64,000 nt of DNA, taken from contig JBITNC010000001.1 of the NCBI GenBank assembly GCA_050084985.1, forward strand, positions 177,816,001 through 177,880,000, read 5' to 3'. The stretch is from Nageia nagi. Its lineage: Eukaryota > Pinophyta. Positions 10,441 to 20,500 of this stretch are shown piece by piece. Below the pieces are notes generated by a model. It saw nothing but the letters and a program-made list of their open reading frames with translations, did no database searches and was not told where the DNA came from. The first letter of the stretch is position 1, and every line of letters starts with the position of its first letter. A program made the position numbers and the translations under genes.

Positions 10441-11640
10441 ATACACTAGTACCACATTACACACACTTCACCTCTTTTTTTATACTGCATTATGCATCTC
10501 ATAAAATTTCATTTCCCATATCATGAAAAATGGCATAAAAAGGGCATCTGTAAACACCTAAAAATTGCTCATTCACCTAGCTTAGGTGAATCATGATAAT
10601 TTGGCATGTCTTATAGCTTATGATGATCACATTAGCCCATAGACATTGTGTGATAGCTCTCACATGATTAGTTTTGGTAACATGGTCTCTTATTACCACT
10701 TTATCATCCCTAACCCTAACCAACCAATCGGTTGGTACCTATCAAAATATAAAAGTCAATTCAAAATCACTTCACACTACCACCAATGACTATCTCATGA
10801 TTTCTTGTATGATCAACCTCCTTTCCACTATGTATATGAATCTTGGTAGCTTGGTACACCCGTGTGAGCTCAACCCATAATTATCTAGGGTAAAAGAGAG
10901 CTTTTGTCCTCTTCTAAGAAAGAGAATCTTGAGTAAACTCATGTGATTTGGATTTTTATTTAGAATAATATTATTTCAAGTTGTTTTGTAGGTCTTGGAG
11001 CTCACCCAAGTGCATCAAATCATATCCTTTTGTGATATTTCCAATTAACTTGTGCATGGTTGAATTTTAATATATTCTAGGCTAGTCTCTTGTAGAATTA
11101 GGCTAGGTAATGTAGGTTTTTTATATCAATATCAAATCATTTATTTATTTTTTAGTTTATGTTAGCTTGCATATTAGGCATTGAGTCATTTTTGAGTGTG
11201 TTTTTGATTCAAGGCTTAGGGGATTTACAAGCTAATAAGTCACATTTTATTTGGTTGTATGGTCTTAAGGACCTAGAGCTTATAAACTCCCTTAAAAATT
11301 TATTTTATATGTCAATTGGCATTTTGGGAGCTTCACAATGGATAAATATCTAACCCTTCACTCTATTTTATCTTGTTATCATTTGTCATATCATTACCAA
11401 GCAATATTTTAGATATTACAAGTGGGTCCCCATAAGATCCTTGGGTTATCATATTTTGGGTGTGTTTAGCTCAAGTGGTGGGGTCTTGTGGGTTGCCTTA
11501 CACACCTACTCTCATTAATATTCTCCTTGGTGATAGCAAAGTCCCTAAGGTTAAATAATTACTATAAGATAATCAAGATGTCATGAGGTCTCTTAAGGAG
11601 AACATAACAGTATCCTAGGATCAACAAAATAAATATGTAG
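10441..11640. other. No recognisable gene
   Basis: This AT-rich stretch has only short chance ORFs. I see no pol motif. It may be the degraded upstream part of the chromovirus that ends at 12089, but nothing in it proves that. Confidence 0.4.
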
Positions 11641-12089
11641 ATCAAAAAAGGATTGAATGTGCATTTGGAGGAGATATGATGTATCTAAGGCTATAACCCT
11701 ATCATTAATACATGCTCAAGCATAATGATTTTGAAAAGTTGATACCTCAGTTCTTTGATCCTTACAAAATGCTACACATGATAGGGGAGGTTGCATATGA
11801 AATAGAACTACAAACCATAAGAGAAATTAATAATATTTTTGATGTCTCTTGTTAGAAGAAGATCTTTGGGAAACAAGTGGTACCATCACAAGAACTACCA
11901 ACCCTTGATAAGGACAGAAAGCTAATGTTGGTAACTAAAAAGATATTAGATACCAAGGAGAAGAAATTAAGATCCAAAATCCTCAAAGAATATTTGATCA
12001 AGTGGAACATGTCAAAAGAAGATGCCATATGGGAAAGATCATATATTTTCACACATCTGAAATTGAATTGCTTGAGGGAAGAGATGTAA
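11640..12089 (+). pseudogene. Ty3/gypsy chromovirus: integrase C-terminus and chromodomain
   Basis: Read on the plus strand, the segment has the order of a chromovirus integrase end: DMMYLRL, then FFDPYKMLHMIGEVAYEIEL, then FDVSC, then VVPSQELPTLDKDRKLML. Finally comes a chromodomain with ILKEYLIKWNMSKEDAIWER and a stop at 12089. The chromodomain in living relatives directs insertion to heterochromatin by binding modified histones. The last 70 codons (11877-12089) are open; the part before them has a stop (SCxKK at about 11851) and another near 11696. No reverse transcriptase was found upstream, so this is a fragment. Confidence 0.85.
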
Positions 12090-12800
12090 CATTCCATTAT
12101 TGGAATAATACATGATTAAATAAATTCAAGCGTATTTGTAATTAATTATGATTTTGTATTATTAGTTCTAAAGCCCCTCTTTTAGTAAAGAGTAGGCCCA
12201 TTTATTATTTATGTTATGATATCAAGGGTTATGCCTAAGGGGATATTGGCCTTCCTTGAAATAAGTTATGCATTTAGGACATCTAGGAGTGATTTGTATG
12301 ATTCTAAGGTACAATTATTCTCCTAAGATCCAACATCTAGGCATGCATGATCCTAGTTGATTATGGGGACCCCAAGGTGGACATATAGCATCCTTGGATG
12401 ATGTATGGGTATAAGGAGATTTAGACGCATGAGGGAAGGACATATTTGCATATTCAATTATTCTCTTTGATACTTGGACAACACCATCCTTTTCATAGGA
12501 TTGAAAGCCTCATCAAGATTTTGTGTCCTTTGGTGGAGCCTCATTAAGCCCCTAATAGTTTGTGGAGCCTCATCAAGCCCATGCGAAGACTTTCAATGTT
12601 CAGTTCAGTTTGATTCTCATCCAAAAGTGTGACATCAACCTTTTAGAGGTGTTAGAGTACTAGATCTAGCCCGTAATAGAGACGTTGATCCCTTCAAGCC
12701 ATTATTATTGTATTATGAGCATTTGTAGTTGGATGTTTAACCCTAGAGGCCACTATCAATAATATCAGATTTGAGTTTCTTGGTGTCCATATTTGTCTCT
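12085..12800 (+). repeat. Possible 3' LTR of the chromovirus fragment
   Basis: TGTAACATTCC at 12085 directly follows, and overlaps, the chromodomain stop, as in many plant chromoviruses where the LTR begins close to the pol end. The following 700 bp are non-coding and contain a short repeated phrase 'gagcctcat(c/t)aagcccc' around 12500-12580. No second LTR copy is present for comparison, so the right end is a guess. Confidence 0.35.
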
Positions 12801-13530
12801 TAGATTTTTTTTTTATATTGTTAAGAAAGTATCCTAATATTCCTAATTTAGAATATTGCATTATTAAACTTTGTTTGGGCTTCTCCCTCTAGATAAACTT
12901 TCATAGAGTTACTTGGCATACTTGTTATCTCACATACAAATTTATAAGCATAGGTTTGATTAATATTCATAACCAATATCTTGCATTGTGTGTGAAATAG
13001 ATAATCAAAGCTTTGTATAGGGAGTGAAAAAAATTTCTATGTCATTTGTATTTTCTCTAGTTTTTCTAATGGAAAATGGGCTTAAAAAGATGTTAGTTTT
13101 CAAAATCTATTAGTTAATTACAAACCTATTATAATTATATGTTATTTTATTATCAAGTGTATTTGGAAGGCTTGTGAGTATATCAAATCTTGGTTTCATT
13201 GGGAAGGGTCTAAAATTTAATTTAGTTTATCAAGTAATTTTCAAAACCTTTAGTGGTCACTACTTTTTGAATAAGATACATTTGTTCTTCCCTTATTCCC
13301 TTAGTTCATCCTCTTCATTTTTATTACAAGAAAATTTTGTGATTAACAAATGTTATCAATTATCAAATTCAAGATTTCCTTCCATGGATAGCTTTTAAAT
13401 GAAAATTTTGACTTACAAACTCACATGAAATTGCTTATTATTATTTAAAGGATATTATATCATATATAATTGAAGTCTAATATCATTTCATAATGGCCAT
13501 GGTGAAAATATTAAAATTGACATATGAAAG
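12801..13530. other. No recognisable gene
   Basis: AT-rich sequence with one chance ORF (13174-13398) of low-complexity hydrophobic and serine residues. I see no domain. Confidence 0.4.
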
Positions 13531-14084
13531 TGTTAGAAAATGGAGACTACAATCGGCTAGAAAATAGAGAGTAGTTTCTTTCTGGTTTAACACCAAATTT
13601 CAGTTGCCAAGAAGCCATGACACCTGTTTATCAGTTACAGAAGGGTTGGGGGTTACCTAACGACCTTCCAGATCTAACTTGGGTTTAAGTTGGTTGGTTT
13701 GTACCTATAAATAAGAGGCTTGAGTTGAGGCATGTAAGATGTAGTTTTGACAGCAATTGTGATTGTAGTTTGATGTCTTATGTAGATAGTATGTGAGAGA
13801 GATTGTAGTGAGGCTTTGTTGTAACTCCAAAGTGAAGGTTGTAGCAAGATTATGCTGCTGGTTTGTTGCTTGGAGGACTTGAAGAATGATATGCAAAAGG
13901 GTTGAAAGCTTCTCCGTGGATGTAGCCTACACTGGGTGAACCACGTTATCTCTTGTGTCTCTCTTGTGTGATTGATGTTCATGGTTGTTTGATTTCAGTA
14001 GTATACTTAAATGTTGTTTCTTTTTGCCAAGGACCAGAAGAATTGTGAATGCTCTTGCTTATATAAACTTATTAAATCCTAACA
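13531..14084 (+). repeat. Solo LTR of a copia-type element with perfect target duplication
   Basis: The 554-bp unit starts TGTTAG and ends CTAACA, a perfect 6-bp terminal inverted repeat. It is flanked on both sides by the same 5 bp, GAAAG (13526-13530 and 14085-14089). Inside, at 13916-13944, is GTGGATGTAGCC...GAACCAC, a block also present in the copia LTRs elsewhere in this window. A TATA-like box 'ctataaataag' lies near 13706. There is no internal element sequence on either side. This is the product of recombination between the two LTRs of a former full element. The orientation is inferred from the order of the TATA-like box and the conserved block. Confidence 0.9.
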
Positions 14085-14121
14085 GAAAGCACCTTTCTTA
14101 TGGCACAAGGTAAAGATATGA

Positions 14122-14142
14122 TCTCTCTCTCTCTCTCTCTCT
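14122..14142. repeat. (CT)n microsatellite
   Basis: About ten TC/CT units, followed by a short TA/CA-rich run to 14160. Confidence 0.9.
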
Positions 14143-14639
14143 TATGTATATATATACACATCATGAATTTAATTTTCTTAATTGTAAATTAAAGCAAAAT
14201 AATACAAACTATTTGGAATTTTTGCCTTGAATAATTTGGAATACAAAAGAATACAAACTATTTGGAATCAGGTTACAATATTGAATAATTTTAAATCTTT
14301 ATTGTCCTCTTTGTAAACAAAAAAAAATCTAATTTTATTTTGGAATTGTGTTAAGGTGCATATTTGCTTGGCTATGCATTCATTACTTATTTAAGCTATT
14401 TTATCTAGAAGAATTTTCAAGTTGGTAACAAGTTCTTCTTGAATATTACATTATAACACCTCTTTAACTAATTGATGTTTGACATATCTTTTAAGTGATC
14501 ATTTTGTTTTTAGATATAGAAAAATTGAAAGCATTATTCAAAAAAAAATCAATGCAAGTAAATACAAAGATGATGAAGCTAGAGCATTTAAAGGAGCTAA
14601 TTAAAGATTGGGGGATTCTCCTTTTACATTGCACTATGT

Positions 14640-14755
14640 AGCATTGAATAACGATTGTGCATTTTTCATAAAGAAGAGATCATTTGTTTTACAACATTTA
14701 GATGAAGATTGTGCATCTACAAAAGAAGATATTATTTTCTTACAACATTAAGATG
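14640..14755. repeat. Short tandem duplication, about 53-bp unit
   Basis: Two copies of a unit running from 'gattgtgcat' to 'ttacaacatt' (14652 and about 14707) are about 80% alike by eye. The rest of 14143-15140 is AT-rich and without recognisable genes. Confidence 0.5.
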
Positions 14756-15142
14756 ATCTTATTTGTGTCCATATTACTTTTGTTGTGAAGTCTATTGTTT
14801 ACATGTGATATATATTTTGAGATATACACTTTTAACATTTGATTTATAATTTATTGGATTTTTATTTTTTATATAAGGATCATTAATTTCCTCCATCGTT
14901 TGCTATTTGAATGTGATTAATATCTATCCTCATTTTTAATTTGTAAATGTCGTATTCTCTTTTTTAAATTAACATAATTTATAAGCATTTAAACAAAAAA
15001 ATCTAAACAAATATTAGTACAATAAATAATAATTCATACTATAAATAATAATAATAAATGTTAACTTTCATATTTCACAAATAAATATATATTCATTTAA
15101 ATAAAATTAAATATTATTTTTTCATCCAATATGTGAATATGT

Positions 15143-15300
15143 TAGAGGAGCTAGTAGGTAAAGTGTAGCTAAAACTCTCCACTAAAATGTGAGGACCTAG
15201 ATTCAAATCTCATCCCCTTTAACAAATGGACATAATTACAAATCCTATTGAATGGTAGATGCAAACAAAATTAAGTACAAACCCCAAATAAATTTGATAG
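15143..15300 (+). repeat. SINE-like element with tRNA-derived head
   Basis: The segment gaggagctagtaggtaaag (15146-15164) resembles a pol III A box region. GAGGACCTAGATTCAAATCT (15191-15210) resembles a B box with its neighbours (consensus GGTTCGANTCC), 45 bp downstream. This is the arrangement of plant SINEs such as the Au family, in which GAGGTCCTGGGTTCGAATCC is typical. The B box is degraded (TTCAAAT for TTCGAAT), so transcription is unlikely. The 3' limit is not clear. Confidence 0.45.
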
Positions 15301-15949
15301 AATAGATACCTTTCGAATTATAGTAACTTAACCTAAATTTTTTTTCCATAAAAAATGATTTTCATCCACTAACATTTTGAAATTACTTAACTCTCCTTTA
15401 ATTATACAATCAAGGAAAAAAAACATGTAATATTGAATAAAATGTAAAAGAAAATTAGAACCCATCCTATCACATTGTACCAGCCCCAAACTTTATCCAT
15501 ATCAAACGATATGCAAATACATCATACAACAAACAAATGTGCGAAATACCTGCAATCTACATGTTTTAACACAAGTAGAAAATATCTTGAGTGATCCGTC
15601 CTATTCCTATATTTACTGTCTTGTCCTTGCATTTGAGATTAGGTTTGGATGAATATGATGGCAGTGTTTGGCCTACACATGATTTGAGTGATGGGAATAC
15701 TTTAATCCAATCCAAACTAATCAACAACAACATCTCAACTCTTTGTGAAGGTCCCTCTGGTAGAATGATGCTCTCTCGTATTGGGATTTGGTACCCTGCC
15801 CTCGTGTAGTTAAGCTTAAGACATAAGCATTTAGGTGGGGGTGGAGAAGAGTCGCATTGGCACACATCATATTCATTCCCAATAATAATAATAATTGCAA
15901 TGAAAGGGTTGATGGGTGTCGTCTTTCTTTCTGTTCTTGTCCCTCCCAA

Positions 15950-16363
15950 CGGCAGAGGTTAGGATATCAGTCTGTGAAGTACCGGAAACAGCCGGTCATC
16001 GGGCCCCGGGGCTGAAGAACTGTTACCATCCGTTCCACTTTGGAGGTTGAGTAGAATGGTGGCAATAATCCTACTTGCTACCTAGGCAGTACTACACACT
16101 ACTGGTTGTTGTTGTTGTTGTTCTTGATGATTGAGATTGCTTACCGAAGAGAATTAGATACCAAGAAAACAACAGAAGAGAAAAGAAAAAAATAGAAATT
16201 GAGCATTGGGATTGGGAATGTGATATGATTTCACGACATGATTGATTGAATGAATGGATGAAGCGGTGTTTTGGGTGTGGATCGGATGGTTTAGTGCACC
16301 ATAATATCTACTTCACCTGTCTCATAGCATTTGGAGGGAATGCGAGGCGGTGCTTCTTCATAG
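15950..16363 (+). promoter_or_regulatory. Probable promoter-proximal region and non-coding first exon of the 17541-27216 gene
   Basis: This is a local island of higher GC content in an AT-rich window, with GGGCCCCGGGG around 15998 (GGGCCC is a TCP-like site) and a (GTT)n run at 16104-16122. It ends in a good plant splice donor, TAG|GTATGC at 16363/16364. A matching acceptor, tttgcag, lies at 17404-17410, 130 bp before the coding ATG. A 5'-UTR intron is common in homologous plant genes, so I infer a first exon ending at 16363 and an intron of 16364-17410. The start of transcription is not visible. Confidence 0.45.
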
Positions 16364-17540
16364 GTATGCTTGTTTTTATTTTTTTTGTCTCTTCTTGCGG
16401 TGAAGGTTGTTTGTTTTGTTTTAAGCTTTTGTGGGTTTGTTTTTGACGTTGGGAGCATCATGGGAATGCATTTGTGCGTCCGCATTTTGGTCAGGCTTTT
16501 TCTGGGTGGTTACAGGTCTGTATGGTGTGTTGGTTGGCGAAATTTGATGTGGGCAAAGCTTCAATTTTTGAGGGATTTTTTATAGGGGTGGGATTTGATT
16601 TTTTTTGGGTCATTCAAGTGGTAGCTTTCATTTCGGCTTGGATTCATGTCGTGGGGCTTAGGTTATAGATGATTTTCCTTCTTAGAGTTTAGGACTGTGG
16701 TATTAGAAAGTGGAGCGCAACCTCATCTGTTGTACTTGTGTCGGTTGGATTGGCAAAGGGTTGAAAATGACCCAGGTACAAATTTTTACTGATCAACATA
16801 ATTAATAAGTGAAATATAGAAAGTTTCCTCTTGTACCAACATGTTTGTGCGCGTACACAAGGGATTCCATATGCCAACATATATGCTGGCTAGACTGTAA
16901 CCTTAGAAAATGGACTGGTGAGATCTTTACAATGGTTAGGCAAGTTGAGAGATGATGTTCCTATTCGTTTGAACTTGGAAATCGGCTAGAACAGGTTTGA
17001 TACACTTCTAACATGTCCCTGTCAGGTAGGGTCTTTAAGGTGTAGGGAATAAGTTGACTAGGTAGACCAGTTTATGAATTAATGTATGTTTCAAATGGCT
17101 GACTTCATAATTTGAGCCATTTTCTTTGGCATTGGAATGAGCTGTTTGGAAGGATTGAATCATGTGTTTTGAGAAATACTATTTTTTATGGATTTCTGTT
17201 TGATGATAAGTGGACATGTTGTCTTTTACTTAAGCAGATCCAGTTTACAATTGCAGCAAGTATTGAGATATTTATATGGGAGAGATGGCTTCTTTTGAAG
17301 AGTTGATTAGTTATACAAGTCATTGCATCTTTTGCATATATAGGCTTTGGTCATGTTGTTTGTGTTTGGAATTGAACTGATAAGTGCAATTGCTCCGCTG
17401 CACTTTGCAGATATGCCGGTTAAAGATTAAAATGAGCTTTGAGACGTTGTTCTTGACCGCATAGTATCAACAGATCTTGACAGCTTTCTCTTGTGTACAA
17501 AAGCATCTCCTTATTTTGTGTTTTGCTGCTGCCAAATTCG

Positions 17541-20500
17541 ATGGGGTCGAGGTTCCCATCACATCAACTCAGCAATGGGCTCTATGTTTCAGGCCGACCT
17601 GAGCAATACAAGGAGAGACTACCTACCATGATGTCCACAGCCATGCCTTACACTGGAGGTGACATTAAGAAGTCCGGGGAACTTGGCAAAATGTTTGACA
17701 TTCCTGTTGATAATTCAAAAATGAAGAAATCTGGACCTGTAGCTAATGCCCCTACCAAAACTGGATCATTTAATGGACCTGCATCATATTCTGGTCCGCT
17801 TCCATCCAATTCAGCTGCTCGAGCTGGTTATACAACTTCAGGACCTATATCATCATCTGTTACACCAGCGACAGGTCCATCCAGGCAGAAATCTAATTCA
17901 GGACCACTTAATAGAAGTGGAGATCCTGTCAGGAAAACCTCCGGCCCTCTTTCTGGTGGTGTCACTCCACTTGTCCGTCAAACTTCTGGACCTCTTCCCC
18001 CTTCGCTCCCTGCAACTGGTCTCATTACTTCTGGTCCAATTTCTTCAGGTCCACTAAATTCATCTGGGGCACCAAGAAAAGTGTCTGGGCCCATGGAATC
18101 TAGTGCATCTGGTAAGCTCCATAGTGTATCTAGTGCATCAGGTAAGCTCCACAATGTATCTGGTGCATCTGGTAAGCTTCACAGTGTATCTATGGGAAAT
18201 AGTCATGTTGTCACCAATCTGAGCCATGATGAAGCATATTTTTTCAAGAGAAATATCCCTAGAGTGATCCTTTGGACTGTTATTCCACTCTTTCTCATGG
18301 GCTTCATAGCTGGTGGGTTCATTCTGGCTGCTGTTCAGAATGCCATTTTACTCATAGTTGTCATTGGTATCTTTTGTGCTGTGGCGGTGCTTCTGATATG
18401 GAACACCTGTTGGGGGAAGAGGGCAGTTACAGGTTTTGTGTCAGGATATCCAGATGCAGAACTCAGGAATGCAAAAGATGGGCAATATGTTAAGGTCTCT
18501 GGGGTAAGTATACTTCTGTGTAGCCTCCTAAATCTGTTTTTCTAATTTCTTGTCAAAGCAAAAACAGCTAATTGGTCAACAGAATTCTTAAAGTGTGAAC
18601 GCCGAAGAGGGTTTAATTGCTGAAGAGTCTGCTATCACCTTCATAAATTGTATGACAAAATAAAATGTTATTTTGTTCTTTCAGTATTGATGAAATAAAC
18701 AATAGCTAAGCTAGCTACTTAATCTTGCTTTATATTTTCTTTCAGGTTGTCACATGTGGAAGTGTTCCACTTGAGTCTTCATATCACAAAGTTTCTAGAT
18801 GTGTGTACACTTCTACGGGACTCTGTGAGTACAGGGGATGGGATTCAAAGCCAGCAAATGCCAAACATCGACGTTTCACTTGGGGACTCAGATACGTAGA
18901 GGTTTTAATGCTTAATCTTTTCCTTCTGCTTAAATGTTATTTACCATCTTGTCAATGTTCTGCCTGTTTAAACAGCATTTATCTTTGAATGATTTGAGAA
19001 TGCATGTTTCAAAAAATGCTCCACAGGTAGAGCAAAAGTAAAAAACTTTGCAGGACCATATACTTTGAGCAAAGTTTGCATACAAATATTTAGTAATGGA
19101 AATAGCAGACAGAAAGCCCTACTTAAGGTAGCCTCAAGTCTACCCTGATACTCTGTTTGTGTTGAATTCTAGAACAATCTGCAAATTCATGGACCAGGCT
19201 TTCATGCGAATCTTCAATTTGGTAGCCACATGACACTGTTTGAATGCATATTTATTGAGATTGTTGTTATCATAAGGACCATATCACATAATTGCTGACA
19301 TTGCCTGATAGAGTAAGTCTTGGATTATGAGGAGGCTAATGCTGCAGGCAGTTAATGGTTCACAATAAATCAATGGAAGTCAATTTCAAGCAGTAGGATT
19401 TAACTGACACATGCAAAAATAAACATCAATGCCTCACAGTAGAATCTGAATTTGATCATAACCAGATCTTCAATTGGCAGATGAATCTCCGTGCAGTATT
19501 AGCGAAGAATTCTGACTGTTCCATAGTTTTTCATTTGAACATACTGCTTATGTTCTCTCTGAATATAATTATAATGTTATGGCATAAGAAAGTGGAGTTG
19601 TGGTAATCAATAGGTAGTAGATACTACTCTTGCATGGTCATAATTTGTAACTAATAACAACAGCAATATTACTAACTTAATTATATATGTCTGGCCAAAC
19701 TCACTATATTTTTATCTGATACAAAATTAGGTTAAAAGCTTAAAATATAGTACTATCTCTAGAGCGGGCCTTTTGGCTATTCAGTGTTCACGATTTCTTG
19801 TTCTTACAAGAGAGAAGTGTCAGCAATTTTGCATCTTAATTTTTCTCTGCATCTGAACTAAAAAGAACATTATTACCACTTATATACTGAAGCCAGAGTC
19901 GATGAAAACCTTTAAATAAATATTATACAATTGATATTCGCAAGCACTTAGTGAGATCATTCATTATTGGTATTCCAAGGACAAATATTTTATCCTGCAT
20001 GTAATGTGACTTAATAATGAATAGAAAATTTGCCTTGTCTTCGGTCCATTACATTTCAACTTAATATGCAAAGTCCTGCAATGTTCTTAATGTTTGAATG
20101 CAGAAATAATCCACATGGATATCCTGCCTCCACATCAGCCCAGTGTTGCCTGCATTGTCTTGTTATGATGGTCTCCAAGCTTCCCGTGATTGTCTGATTG
20201 TATTATTTCCACCTTTGTGATTGCAATAGACGTCTAGGAATGAAGGCTCACAAGAAGAGCTGTTGTAGATACCGTTTGAACTTTACTGATCAGTTGTACC
20301 ATTTCATACCAATAAGGAGATTAAAGCAAATGTCTCACCACAAGTATAAGAAATAAAAAACTTCTGTTGGCAGCCCCCTATTTTTCTCTTAGAAGCCTCT
20401 ATGAACCTGAGTATAATGCATTTTTTTCGGAGCTGTTGAATTTTTAAGGAACTTCCAGCTCTTTTTTTTCCCCATTCAGTCTTATTATAGATCTCTTGAA

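Noticed and set aside
10700-10735. Telomere-like 'aaccctaacc' phrase
   Set aside because: Only one and a half units; chance in AT-rich DNA.
16246-16668. Short plus-strand ORFs before the gene
   Set aside because: They span the inferred leader exon/intron border, are hydrophobic by T-richness, and have no homology that I recognise.
17746-18057. 103-codon ORF in the plus strand, shifted frame
   Set aside because: It is a shadow of exon 1 of the membrane-protein gene; the in-frame protein is clearly the conserved one.
18725-18988. 87-codon ORF that includes exon 2
   Set aside because: Only 18746-18901 is coding; the rest reads into introns on both sides.
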